From assembly GCF_014203755.1 (NCBI RefSeq), contig NZ_JACHJS010000001.1, positions 3,224,001 to 3,288,000 of the forward strand: a stretch of DNA of 64,000 nt. The letters run 5' to 3'. This stretch comes from Saccharothrix violaceirubra (GTDB lineage: Bacteria > Actinomycetota > Actinomycetes > Mycobacteriales > Pseudonocardiaceae). The translations under genes were made by a program, and so were the position numbers. Positions 1-7,922 of this stretch are shown one piece after another (position 1 is the first letter of the stretch; every line of letters begins with the position of its first letter). Below the pieces are notes generated by a model. That model made no database searches. It was not told the DNA's origin and saw nothing but the letters and a program-made list of their open reading frames with translations.

Positions 1-337
1 GCGGTCGGGAGACCAGGGCGTCCGCCGTGGCGGACAAGCGGAACACCCAGCCTTTGTCCGTCCGGCGCAGGTCGGACGCGCACGCCTGCCAAAGGCGGGT
101 CACACCCGTACGGTGCCGCGCGTCCTCGGCCAGGTACACGAAGTCGTTGGTGCACAAGGCAAGGGGTTCGCGCAATGCGGCGTACGCGGCGGTGGAACCG
201 GACAGGAAGCGCACCCGTGCGCCCCGCATCCGGTGGTGCCGGGCGAGCGCGTCGGCCCGCACGGCTTCCAGCGCGTACGCCAAATCCGGCCGCGTGTCGA
301 CGCGGGGGAGCGTGGTGGTCACGTAGACCCGTGACAT
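1..337 (-). CDS. Methionyl-tRNA synthetase-like protein, partial (C-terminus outside window)
   Basis: The reverse strand opens with ATG at 337 behind a GGAGG at good spacing and stays open to the window edge. The first residues, MSRVYVTTTLPRVDTRPD, match the start of class I methionyl-tRNA synthetases (YVTTTLPYVN...PHIG). Further matches are ARHHRMRG and RHRTGVTRLWQACA, which follow the MetRS connective region. The HIGH signature of the family is not intact: the equivalent stretch reads RPDLAYALE. Spacing between motifs also looks shorter than in housekeeping MetRS. I infer a MetRS-derived paralogue rather than the essential enzyme. The KMSKS loop would lie outside the window, so activity cannot be judged. 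Confidence 0.7.
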   Translation of the reverse strand, partial: MSRVYVTTTLPRVDTRPDLAYALEAVRADALARHHRMRGARVRFLSGSTAAYAALREPLALCTNDFVYLAEDARHRTGVTRLWQACASDLRRTDKGWVFRLSATADALVSRP

Positions 338-466
338 CGGGACCTCCCCGTGGGGTGGCGGTGTCGGCACGCTAGCAGCGTCGGCCGATCCGCCGGGACG
401 ACTCGCCCCGATCGACGCGGCCCGGTCCCGGCGGGGACCGGGCCGCGTCGAACCCCCCTTACCCGG

Positions 467-1102
467 TCACCCGACGCGGAGTCGCCGCTCCTGCTGGTCG
501 GGCATGCGGTCCCGACGCGCCCCCCGGCGCTTCGCGGCGTACATCGCCGCGTCCGCCCGGCGCACCAGCGTGTGCAGATCCGTCTCGCCGTGCGCCGGTG
601 CGCAGCCGACCGACGCGGACAACCCCCGGATCGTCACCGCGCACCCGTCGGCGTCGAGCACCGGCACCACGAGTCCCCTGATTCCGCGGGCCACGCGGTG
701 CGCGACGGTCTCGGCGTCCTCGGCGGCGGAGAGCAGGACCACGAACTCGTCCCCGCCGTATCGGCCGACGAGGTCGTGCGCCCGCGTCGACGAGCGCAAC
801 AGCCCCGCGACGGCCGCGAGCACCGCGTCCCCCGCGAGGTGGCCGTACTCGTCGTTGACGTCCTTGAACCGGTCGAGGTCGAGCAGCAGCACGGCACGCG
901 GTCCCCCCGGACGGTGCAGCGCGGCTTCGGCCTCGATCCGCCAGACGTCCCACGTCGGCACCCCGGTGCGGCTGTCCAGCGTCCACCGGGTGTCCACCGG
1001 CGTTCCGCACACGTGGCACCGGGCGTGGTGCCCGGCCGGGCGGCTGAACAGTCGGCGCACCCGCGCCGCGATGCCACCGTCCCCACTGATCTTCCGGTGC
1101 AT
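467..1102 (-). CDS. GGDEF-domain diguanylate cyclase
   Basis: This 211-residue protein is a short regulator of the cyclic-di-GMP type. A GGDEF domain fills residues of about 68-205, with the metal-binding DLDRFKDVND helix, the intact active-site GGDEF at 116-120, and an RAHD inhibitory I-site (RxxD) at 107-110, five residues before it. Both sites intact means it should make c-di-GMP and be feedback-inhibited. The N-terminus has one CxxC (CHVC) but no recognisable sensor domain or membrane segment, so it is probably cytosolic. A GTG start at 1126 is possible. I prefer ATG at 1102 because a GGGGGG tract sits at the right distance. The PAS protein lies upstream on the same strand. Confidence 0.88.
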   Translation of the reverse strand: MHRKISGDGGIAARVRRLFSRPAGHHARCHVCGTPVDTRWTLDSRTGVPTWDVWRIEAEAALHRPGGPRAVLLLDLDRFKDVNDEYGHLAGDAVLAAVAGLLRSSTRAHDLVGRYGGDEFVVLLSAAEDAETVAHRVARGIRGLVVPVLDADGCAVTIRGLSASVGCAPAHGETDLHTLVRRADAAMYAAKRRGARRDRMPDQQERRLRVG

Positions 1103-1232
1103 GGCGATCCCCCCATCACACGGCACACCGGGTCACCCGGCAGGACCGGATGACCTGATCGACATCGTGCGGGGATCGACCCGAGGGCGTCAGGGTCGTG
1201 CCCAACCCACGGCAGTGGGAGCGACCTCCAGG

Positions 1233-2288
1233 TTATGAATCTTGGAACATGCCGTCAACCTGGACAAACGATTCCCCGTCGCCCGGCTCGGGCCGGGACA
1301 CGGTCACCAGCGCCGCCGTCGTGTGCTGGTCGAGCAGCATCAGGTTGGCCGCGATGTCGACCCGCATCCAGCCGCCGGAGGCCGCACGCAGCCGGAGCAC
1401 CGCACGCACCCGCCCGGCCGTCGCCAGGCCGTCGGACAGCTTCTTGGCCAACGGCACGTCGTCCGGGTGGATGGCCGGCGGGTTGACGTCGTCGAGCTGC
1501 CACGCCACACCCGGCAGCGGATCGTCGAGCCACCGCAGCAGGGTCAGCGTGCGCAGGTTGACGATCGCCCGGTGCCGACCCGGTTCGCGGGCCGCCACCA
1601 GCACCTGCTGGGCCAGCGCCACCGGGCGCGGCGGCGGCGCGCTCGGCGTGGACTCGGCCGGGCCGATGTCGAGTGCGAGACCGCGCAGCACGACCTCCCG
1701 GCGCCCGTCGGGCAGTATGTCCTCGACCGCGCGGCACGAGTAGTCGGCCGCGCGCAGCACGCCGTCGTCACGCCGCACGGTCCACGTGGCCTGGTGTTCG
1801 GCGCCCGGCCGCGAGGTGACGATCTTGGCCAGGACCGCCGCCTCGTCGGCGTTGCCGACCAGGCGGCCGAACGCCTCGGCCGTGACCCGCTGCCGCCGCC
1901 GGTTCTCCGGCGCCACCCCGTACAGGTCGAGCAGGTCGTCCGAGCCGCCGATCTTGTCGGTGCTCAGGTTGAAGTACCACGCGCCGACCGGGTCGCGTGG
2001 CGGCGGTTCCTCGTCGGGCCGCCCGATCCACAGGTGCACACCGTGCACCCGGCCGGTGAACGTGGGCAGCGGCACGGCCAGCACCCGGCGCTGCCGGTCG
2101 GCCGTCCGCCCGTCGAAAGGCTCGGCGTCGGCCACGACCTTGGCCACCGCCGACCGGGCGTCCTCCAGGTACCGGCCGCGCCCCAGCACGGATCTGAGTG
2201 CCACCATCCGCCTCGGCGCGTTCCCCACACCGACCACCGACGGCTCGACGCCGCCGAACGTCTCGATCAGCAGCCACTTGTCGGCCAC
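1233..2288 (-). CDS. PAS-domain signalling protein
   Basis: A soluble protein of about 351 residues. The N-terminus (ADKWLLIETFGGVEPSVVG) and middle region resemble actinobacterial proteins in which an uncharacterised N-terminal domain precedes PAS modules. The C-terminal 120 residues look like a PAS fold (IHPDDVPLAKKLSDG, then strands around GGWMRVDIAANLMLL and ALVTVSRPEPG). No output domain such as a kinase or GGDEF is present, so it may act through a partner, perhaps the GGDEF protein 130 bp downstream on the same strand. The start is uncertain. GTG at 2288 has a GGGGG tract eight bases upstream. The longer reading frame upstream lacks family-like sequence. Confidence 0.65.
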   Translation of the reverse strand: MADKWLLIETFGGVEPSVVGVGNAPRRMVALRSVLGRGRYLEDARSAVAKVVADAEPFDGRTADRQRRVLAVPLPTFTGRVHGVHLWIGRPDEEPPPRDPVGAWYFNLSTDKIGGSDDLLDLYGVAPENRRRQRVTAEAFGRLVGNADEAAVLAKIVTSRPGAEHQATWTVRRDDGVLRAADYSCRAVEDILPDGRREVVLRGLALDIGPAESTPSAPPPRPVALAQQVLVAAREPGRHRAIVNLRTLTLLRWLDDPLPGVAWQLDDVNPPAIHPDDVPLAKKLSDGLATAGRVRAVLRLRAASGGWMRVDIAANLMLLDQHTTAALVTVSRPEPGDGESFVQVDGMFQDS

Positions 2289-2365
2289 CGTCACCACCCC
2301 CGAAGCGAGCCTATCGCGTGTTCGGATGACTACCCGGTACGGCGTGATCGGCACTCCCGAATTGG

Positions 2366-2376
2366 TCCACAGTGGA
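2366..2376. repeat. 11-bp palindrome TCCACAGTGGA (copy 1)
   Basis: The sequence here extends to the 13-mer GTCCACAGTGGAC. Exact copies of the 11-mer also occur at 2591, 20371, 20962 and 62143. This copy lies in the gap between the PAS protein and the MFS gene. Confidence 0.6.
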
Positions 2377-2520
2377 CTTTTCGAGGGCGGGGGTGTCGTT
2401 GTGACGGGGAATCGTCGTCCCTGAACCCGTTCGGCCGATGGATCCTCGGTTTCGCTCTCGTCGCCCGATGGCGTGGGGTGACGAGCCGGGCCGCACCGCG
2501 GTGGTACCCGCCTCGCCGTG

Positions 2521-2586
2521 CCTGAATGCACATTTCACAGTGCCTGGACGCACAACTCGCGGTGTCTGAGTGCATGACTCGCGCGG
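2521..2586. repeat. Three tandem 22-bp degenerate repeats
   Basis: Units run 2521-2542, 2543-2564 and 2565-2586 with an exact 22-base period. Shared positions are (C/T)CTG at the start, GCA at positions 8-10 and a CTCGCG-like end. The array stops one base before the stop codon of the MFS gene on the reverse strand. A related five-unit array occurs at 58475-58592 in the same relation to a gene end. There are no spacers of the CRISPR kind. The rest of the 2289-2586 gap has no gene I can support. Confidence 0.75.
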
Positions 2587-4023
2587 TCAGTCCACAGTGG
2601 AGTCTTCGCGGGCGCGTCGGGGCAGGGCGAACGCCAGGACCGCCGTCACCAGCAGCAACGCGGCCGTCGACCACAGCACGGCGTGCAGCGCGCCCGCCTG
2701 GTCGCCCGCCTCGAACCGGGTGAAGAAGACCGTGCCCAGCACCGCGACCCCGGCGGCGCCGCCGAGCTGCTGCACCGCGTTGAGCACCCCCGACGCCGAG
2801 CCGACCATCGGCAACGTCACGCCCGCGAGCACGATGTCGAAGAACGGCGCGATCAGCAGGCCCATGCCCAGTCCGCACACCGCCAGACCCGGCGCCAGGC
2901 TCCACCCGGTCACCGCGCCGTCGACCTCGGTCAGCACCACGACGATGCCCGCCGCCATCACCACCGCACCGACCTGGAGCACCGGACGGCCGAACCGGCG
3001 TGCCAGGACCGCGCCCGACAACGCCGCGCCGACCGCGACCCCCAGTGCCCACGGCGCCTGCGCGAGTCCCGCGTCCAACGCGGTGAACCCCAGTCCGAGC
3101 TGGAGGTACAGGCCCAGGGCGAGCATCAGGCCGCTCGTCGCGCCGAAGAACAGCACGCCCACGGCCAGTCCGCCGGTGAACGCGCGGGACCGGAACAGCA
3201 CCGGTTCGACCAGCGGCGAACGCCCGGACCTCGTGCGCCGCACCTGGTGCACGGCGAACAGCAGCAGCACCGGCACGGAGGCCGCGAGCAGGCCGTAGGC
3301 CCAGCCCGGCCACCCCAGTTCGCGGCCCTGCACCAGCGGGTACACCAGCGCCAGCAGGCCGACCGTCACCAGGCCCATGCCCACCGGGTCCGGGCGCGTG
3401 CCGCGTTCGGCGCGCGACTCGGGCAGCACCTTCCACGCCAGGGCCAGCGTCGCCAGGCCGATCGGCACGTTGATCAGGAACACCGTGCGCCACCCGGCGT
3501 CGAACAGGTCCCAGTCGACCAGGGCGCCGGCCAGGATCGGGCCGCCCACGGCGGACAGGCCCATCGCGGGGCCGAAGGCGCCGAACGCCGCGCCGAGTTC
3601 GCGCGGCGGGAACGTGGCCCGGATGATGCCGAAGCCCTGCGGGATCAGCATCGCGCCGAACAGGCCCTGCGCCACGCGGCTCGCGATCAGCACGCCGGGT
3701 CCGGTCGCCAGGCCGCACAGCGCCGACGCGACCAGGAACCCGGCCAGGCCCAGCAGGAACATGCGCCGTCGCCCGTAGAGGTCGCCGAGACGTCCGCCGG
3801 TGATCAGGCCGACCGCGAAGGCGAGCGTGTAGCCGGCCGCGATCCACTGGACCGTCGTGCTTCCGCCGCCGAGGTCGGCCTGGATCGACGGTGCCGCGAC
3901 GCCGACGACCGTGGCGTCGAGCAGGTCCATGATCTCGGCCGCCAGCACGGCGACCAGGGCGTACCACCGCCATCGGTACGGCGTCGCCGTGCCGTGTGTG
4001 CCCGCGACCTGCGTGTCCGTCAT
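2587..4023 (-). CDS. MFS multidrug exporter, DHA2 (EmrB/QacA) type
   Basis: A 478-residue inner-membrane protein with about 14 hydrophobic segments, as in the DHA2 drug:H+ antiporters. It carries motif A after the second helix (GGRLGDLYGRRRMFLLG) and the motif C region of antiporters (FGPAMGLSAVGGPILAGALV). It should export hydrophobic or cationic compounds using the proton gradient; the substrate cannot be read from sequence. It is divergent from a TetR regulator, with a palindromic operator starting 12 bp before the ATG, the usual arrangement of a drug-inducible efflux pump. The 3' end contains one copy of the TCCACAGTGGA palindrome. Confidence 0.9.
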   Translation of the reverse strand: MTDTQVAGTHGTATPYRWRWYALVAVLAAEIMDLLDATVVGVAAPSIQADLGGGSTTVQWIAAGYTLAFAVGLITGGRLGDLYGRRRMFLLGLAGFLVASALCGLATGPGVLIASRVAQGLFGAMLIPQGFGIIRATFPPRELGAAFGAFGPAMGLSAVGGPILAGALVDWDLFDAGWRTVFLINVPIGLATLALAWKVLPESRAERGTRPDPVGMGLVTVGLLALVYPLVQGRELGWPGWAYGLLAASVPVLLLFAVHQVRRTRSGRSPLVEPVLFRSRAFTGGLAVGVLFFGATSGLMLALGLYLQLGLGFTALDAGLAQAPWALGVAVGAALSGAVLARRFGRPVLQVGAVVMAAGIVVVLTEVDGAVTGWSLAPGLAVCGLGMGLLIAPFFDIVLAGVTLPMVGSASGVLNAVQQLGGAAGVAVLGTVFFTRFEAGDQAGALHAVLWSTAALLLVTAVLAFALPRRAREDSTVD

Positions 4024-4035
4024 CCCAACCCCCTC

Positions 4036-4081
4036 GAACGGTGTTCGTTAACGAACGCTGTTCTACTTACGAACGCTGTTC
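4036..4081. promoter_or_regulatory. TetR operator region between MFS gene and tetR
   Basis: A 28-bp inverted repeat at 4036-4063 has only two mismatched pairs; its centre is the perfect palindrome GTTCGTTAACGAAC (4043-4056). A second copy of the outer motif, GAACGCTGTTC, lies at 4071-4081. The elements fill the short gap between the two divergent starts, so one repressor could shut both promoters. The motif GAACNNTGTTC occurs three times. Confidence 0.8.
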
Positions 4082-4102
4082 GTGTCAACTAGGCTGTCGG
4101 GC

Positions 4103-4801
4103 ATGCCACGACCCGCAGACCCCGTCGAGCCGCCCTGGTGGACGCCGCGCAAGCAGCCGACCGCACGGCGCAACCTCACCCGCGAGGCGATCGTCACGAC
4201 GGCGCTGGCGGTGCTGCGCGAAGAGGGCGTCGACGGCCTGAGCATGCGGCGGATCGCCGCCGACCTGGGCACCGGACCCGCCTCGCTCTACGCGCACGTG
4301 GCGAACAAGGACGAGTTGCTGGAACTGCTCGTCGACGAGGTCATGGGCGGGATCGAGGCGCCGGCGGTCGACCCGGCGCGGTGGCGCGAGCAGCTCACCG
4401 GGCTGTGGGTCGCGGCCTACCAGGGACTGCTGGCCAACGGCGACATCGCGCGGGCCATCATGGCCCGGGTCCCGTTGGGGCCGAACGCGTTGCGCCTGTC
4501 CGAGGCCGCGACGGCGCTGATGGTGGCGGGCGGCGTCGAACCGCGCACGATCGCGTGGTCGCTGGACATCATCAGCCTGTACGTGGTGGGCAGCGCCGTC
4601 GAGGACGCCGTCAGCACCGCGTTGGCCCGCTCCGGTCGGGACGCGGGGGAGTACTACCAGGGCATCGCCGACTACCTGGCCGCCCTGCCGGCCGAGCGGT
4701 TCCCGCACCTGGTGGCGTTGAGCGCCGAGCACGCCCAAGGCGACCGCGACGAGCGGTTCCGCTTCGGCCTGGACCTGTTGGTGCGCGGGCTGACCGCGTA
4801 G
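4103..4801 (+). CDS. TetR/AcrR-family transcriptional repressor
   Basis: A 232-residue regulator. The N-terminal helix-turn-helix is clear: LTREAIVTTALAVLREEG followed by SMRRIAADLGTGPASLYAHV and the NKDELLELLVDEV helix. The C-terminal two-thirds resembles the ligand-binding domain of TetR subfamilies (TetR_C_1-like) that control efflux pumps. It most likely represses the divergent exporter and itself through the palindromes at 4036-4081. ATG at 4103 is preferred; a GTG at 4082 would overlap the second operator copy. With no strong ribosome binding site, translation from a nearly leaderless mRNA is possible. Confidence 0.88.
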   Translation: MPRPADPVEPPWWTPRKQPTARRNLTREAIVTTALAVLREEGVDGLSMRRIAADLGTGPASLYAHVANKDELLELLVDEVMGGIEAPAVDPARWREQLTGLWVAAYQGLLANGDIARAIMARVPLGPNALRLSEAATALMVAGGVEPRTIAWSLDIISLYVVGSAVEDAVSTALARSGRDAGEYYQGIADYLAALPAERFPHLVALSAEHAQGDRDERFRFGLDLLVRGLTA

Positions 4802-4802
4802 A

Positions 4803-4825
4803 GCGGCCCCTCGGGGGAAGGCCGC
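4803..4825. terminator. Hairpin between convergent tetR and SDR genes
   Basis: GCGGCC at 4803-4808 pairs with GGCCGC at 4820-4825. It lies between two converging 3' ends, but there is no T-run, so terminator function is only probable. Confidence 0.4.
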
Positions 4826-4840
4826 CCCACGCGGGCGTGA

Positions 4841-5650
4841 TCAGATGACCAGACCGCCGTTGGGGCTGATCGTCTGGCCGGTCAGGTAGGCGCCGTCGGG
4901 GCCCGCGAGGAACGCCACCACGGCCGCGATCTCGGCCGGCTGCCCGAAGCGCCCCAGCGAGATCTGCCGGTTCAGGTCCGCGCGCACGACGGGCGCGATC
5001 ACGTCGCCCAGCGGGGTGTCGATGTAGCCGGGCGCGATCGCGTTCACCCTGATCCCCAGTGGAGCGACGTCGCGCGCCACCGCCTTGGTCAGGCCCTCGA
5101 TGCCGCCCTTGGCCGCCGAGTAGTGCGGGATGTGCGCGCAGCCGGTCAGGCCGCAGATCGACGTGATGTTCACGATCACGCCGTCGCCCTGCTCGCGCAT
5201 GTGCCGCACGGCCGCGCGGGTGCCGTAGAACGTGCCGTCGAGGTGCACCGACAGCATCCGGTGCCAGGCGTCGTCGGAGATGTTGACCGTGGCGTCGATG
5301 GTCGTGGTCGGCGTGCCCGACGCGGACTCCTCGATCCGCTTCGCCAACCTGCCGAACGCCTCGTCGGCCTCGGTGCCGCCGCGGATGCCCGCGTTGTTGA
5401 CCAGCACGTCGAGCCGCCCGAAGTGCTCGACGACCCGCGCCACCGCCGCGTCGACCCGGGTCGAGTCCGCGACGTCCGCGGTCACCGCGAGGCCGTCGCG
5501 CACCAGCCCGGCGGTCAGCCCGGCCGCGCCCGCGTCGATGTCGAGCGCGGCCACCCGCGCGCCCTCGGCATCGAGTCGCAGCGCGATCGCCTCGCCGATA
5601 CCCGAACCCGCGCCGGTCACCAGCGCCACCTTGCCGTCCAAGCTGCCCAT
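4841..5650 (-). CDS. Short-chain dehydrogenase/reductase (SDR)
   Basis: A 269-residue classical SDR. The Rossmann nucleotide site TGAGSGIG lies near residue 12, followed by an acidic residue (ALDID) that favours NAD(H). NNAG and the catalytic YSAAK with an upstream serine (ITSICG) are all present. The insertion between NNAG and the active site is a little longer than in minimal SDRs. It is divergent from the sugar ABC transporter genes, so it may oxidise the imported sugar or polyol, but this is inference. ATG at 5650 begins the usual MGSLDGKVALVTG. Confidence 0.85.
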   Translation of the reverse strand: MGSLDGKVALVTGAGSGIGEAIALRLDAEGARVAALDIDAGAAGLTAGLVRDGLAVTADVADSTRVDAAVARVVEHFGRLDVLVNNAGIRGGTEADEAFGRLAKRIEESASGTPTTTIDATVNISDDAWHRMLSVHLDGTFYGTRAAVRHMREQGDGVIVNITSICGLTGCAHIPHYSAAKGGIEGLTKAVARDVAPLGIRVNAIAPGYIDTPLGDVIAPVVRADLNRQISLGRFGQPAEIAAVVAFLAGPDGAYLTGQTISPNGGLVI

Positions 5651-5682
5651 GGCGGCTGACGGTAGTGATGTCGAGTTCGGAC

Positions 5683-5740
5683 TTGACAGGTCGGCAAGCG
5701 CCGATGCGCTGTTGGTCAAGTGGTGTTCACCATTGGGCAA
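5683..5740. promoter_or_regulatory. Candidate promoter and LacI-like operator before the sugar ABC operon
   Basis: A TTGACA hexamer occurs at 5683-5688. Downstream, an imperfect inverted repeat at 5712-5740 is centred on TGGTGTTCACCA, with outer arms TTGGTCAA and TTGGGCAA. Its position between the divergent SDR and permease starts fits a sugar-responsive repressor site. No regulator gene lies beside it. Confidence 0.4.
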
Positions 5741-5810
5741 GCGTTCTGCATCACACCGCTTCAGTCTTGGGCCCCGGACAAGGCGGTCCAGGCAGGTGGA
5801 CGGAGGCGGC

Positions 5811-6836
5811 ATGACCGAGGTTGACCGACGGAAACCCCCAACAGGTGCGGTACGCGCCGTCGGTGGATTCGGAAAGCAAGCGCTGCGGGCGGAGTCCAGC
5901 AGCGTCTTGATCGCGACGATCGTGCTCGTTCTGGTGATCGGCGTGTTGCGCCCGACCTTCCTGAACCCGGGCCAGTTGCTCGACGTGCTCAACAACTCCG
6001 TGTACGTCGCGCTGCTCGCGGCGGGTATGGCGTTCCTGCTGGCGATGCGCGAGATCGACCTGTCGGTCGGCGCGACGTTCGGCCTCACGCTGATCGTCAC
6101 CGCGCTGCTGATCAGGTCCGGGGTGAACTCCTGGCTGGCGATGGTGGTCGGCATCGGCCTGGGCGCGGTGCTCGGCCTGGTCAACGCGATGGTCGTGCGG
6201 TACATCGCGATCCCGGCGTTCGTGGCGACCCTGGCGACGATGCAGGTGTTCCGCGGCCTGGCCGTCGCCCTGGGCGACGGCCAGCAGGTCAACGGCCTGC
6301 CGCTGGACGACCCGTTCTTCGTCGTGCTCGGCGGCGACTTCCTGGGACTCCCGGTCAGCGTCTGGATCCTCATCCTCGTGACGGCCGGGCTCACCGCACT
6401 GCTGCGGTGGACCCCGTTCGGCTACCGGGTGCGCTCGATCGGGTCCAACCCGGACGCGGCGGCGTTCTCCGGCATCTCGATCGCCAACACGCGCACCCTG
6501 GTGCTCGTGCTGGTCGGCGCGGTCGGCGGGCTCGCCGGCGTGCTGGGTCTGGCGTTCTTCACGTCGGGTGACCCGAACATCGGACTGGGCTTCGAACTCC
6601 AGGCGATCGCCGCGGCGGTCATCGGCGGCACGCCGCTGCGCGGTGGCGTGGCGACCGTGGTCGGCGCGGTGTTCGGCGCCATCCTGCTCGGTGTAGTCGA
6701 CAGTGGACTCGTGTACTTCAACATCCCCGCGAACTGGAGCGCGTTCACGACCGGCCTGGTCGTCCTGCTCGCGGTGGGGGTTGACAGCGCGTTGCGCAGC
6801 AGGCGTCGCGCGCGTGAATCAGCGTTCGGTCTGTAG
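5811..6836 (+). CDS. Sugar ABC transporter permease (RbsC-like)
   Basis: A 341-residue membrane protein of the ribose/galactoside type (BPD_transp_2). Its multiple hydrophobic helices include the family-typical AAGMAFLLAMREIDLSVGA near the start, IPAFVATLATMQVFRGLA in the middle, and AIAAAVIGGTPLRGG with VVGAVFGAILLGVV near the end. It should form the channel of a carbohydrate importer with the lipoprotein and ATPase that follow. GGAGG lies six bases before the ATG. The gene is first in a three-gene operon (permease, binding protein, ATPase). The substrate is not readable from sequence. Confidence 0.9.
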   Translation: MTEVDRRKPPTGAVRAVGGFGKQALRAESSSVLIATIVLVLVIGVLRPTFLNPGQLLDVLNNSVYVALLAAGMAFLLAMREIDLSVGATFGLTLIVTALLIRSGVNSWLAMVVGIGLGAVLGLVNAMVVRYIAIPAFVATLATMQVFRGLAVALGDGQQVNGLPLDDPFFVVLGGDFLGLPVSVWILILVTAGLTALLRWTPFGYRVRSIGSNPDAAAFSGISIANTRTLVLVLVGAVGGLAGVLGLAFFTSGDPNIGLGFELQAIAAAVIGGTPLRGGVATVVGAVFGAILLGVVDSGLVYFNIPANWSAFTTGLVVLLAVGVDSALRSRRRARESAFGL

Positions 6837-6866
6837 AACCCCACCACGGCAATGAAAGAGGTCTCG

Positions 6867-7922
6867 ATGCGTCCCCATCGGTTCGTGGCGGGTATCGCCG
6901 CAGTCATGATGCTCGCCGCGTGCGGGTCCGGCAACGAAGCCGGGAGTTCCGATCCCAACCGCAAGCTCAACCTCGCGTTCGTGTACGCGACCTCGACGCA
7001 GAACCCGTTCCAGGAGATGGCCTTCGGCGCGAAGGCGGCCTCCGACGACGCGGGCAACGTCAACCTCACGCTCAGCGCGCCCAGCGGCATCAACGGTGCC
7101 CAGCAGGTCACCATGTTCCAGTCGGCGGTCCGCAACGCCACCGACGGCGTCGCCCTGGAGACGTTGACGCCGGACCTGTTCGTGCGCCCGCTCAACCAGG
7201 CGACCGACTCCAAGATCCCGGTCGTCGCCGTCGACACCGCGCCGCCCGCCGGCACCAAGGTCGACCTGTTCATCGGCAACAGCAACACCGACCTGGGCAA
7301 GGCGCTCGGCGAGGAGTTCATCAAGAAGGTCCCCGAGGACGCGACCGGCGAGGTCGTGCTCGGCAACGACATCCCCGGCCTGGGCGTGCTGGAGGACCGG
7401 CTCAAGGGCGTGCAGGAGGTCATCAAGGCCAAGCGGCCGAAGCTGACCATCAAGGGTCCGTTCGACTCCGGCTCGGAGCCGACGACGAACTTCGAGAAGT
7501 GGAACGACATCGTCAAGGCCAACCCGAACGCCCTGGCCTACCTCGGTGTCGGCGCGCAGGACGCGGTGTCCCTGGCGCTGATCCAGAAGAACACCGGCCG
7601 CAAGTTCCTCGCCGGCTCCTGCGACCCCGACTCGTCGGCGCTCCAGGCGGTCAAGGACGGCTACGTCTTCGCGCTGGCCTCGCCCGAGCACTGGCTCAAG
7701 GGCTACGTCGCGCTGCGCCTGCTCGCCGACCACGCCCGCGGCAAGGAACTGCCCAAGGGCTGGTGGAACACCGGTCAGCTGGTGATCACGTCCGAGAACG
7801 TCGACCAGATCATCGCGCGCCAGCAGAACGAGGACACCCGCAAGTCCGCGTTCAAGACCGAGGTCGACAAGCAGCTCGCCGACCCGTCCAAGTACATCCG
7901 GCCCATCGGCGAGGCGAACTGA
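6867..7922 (+). CDS. Sugar ABC transporter substrate-binding lipoprotein
   Basis: A 351-residue secreted binding protein. A signal sequence ends in the lipobox MLAAC, so the protein should be lipid-anchored outside the membrane. The mature part follows the periplasmic-binding-protein type I fold of ribose/xylose receptors (LNLAFVYATSTQNPFQEMAFGAKAA, then VVAVDTAPPAGTKVDLFIGNSN and LAYLGVGAQDAVSLALI). ATG at 6867 has AAAGAGG in front and gives a normal signal peptide; an upstream ATG at 6852 is less likely. Its TGA overlaps the ATG of the ATPase gene. Confidence 0.9.
   Translation: MRPHRFVAGIAAVMMLAACGSGNEAGSSDPNRKLNLAFVYATSTQNPFQEMAFGAKAASDDAGNVNLTLSAPSGINGAQQVTMFQSAVRNATDGVALETLTPDLFVRPLNQATDSKIPVVAVDTAPPAGTKVDLFIGNSNTDLGKALGEEFIKKVPEDATGEVVLGNDIPGLGVLEDRLKGVQEVIKAKRPKLTIKGPFDSGSEPTTNFEKWNDIVKANPNALAYLGVGAQDAVSLALIQKNTGRKFLAGSCDPDSSALQAVKDGYVFALASPEHWLKGYVALRLLADHARGKELPKGWWNTGQLVITSENVDQIIARQQNEDTRKSAFKTEVDKQLADPSKYIRPIGEAN

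Noticed and set aside
1126..1126. A GTG start for the GGDEF protein
   Set aside because: It has no ribosome binding site, while the ATG at 1102 has a GGGGGG tract at correct spacing.
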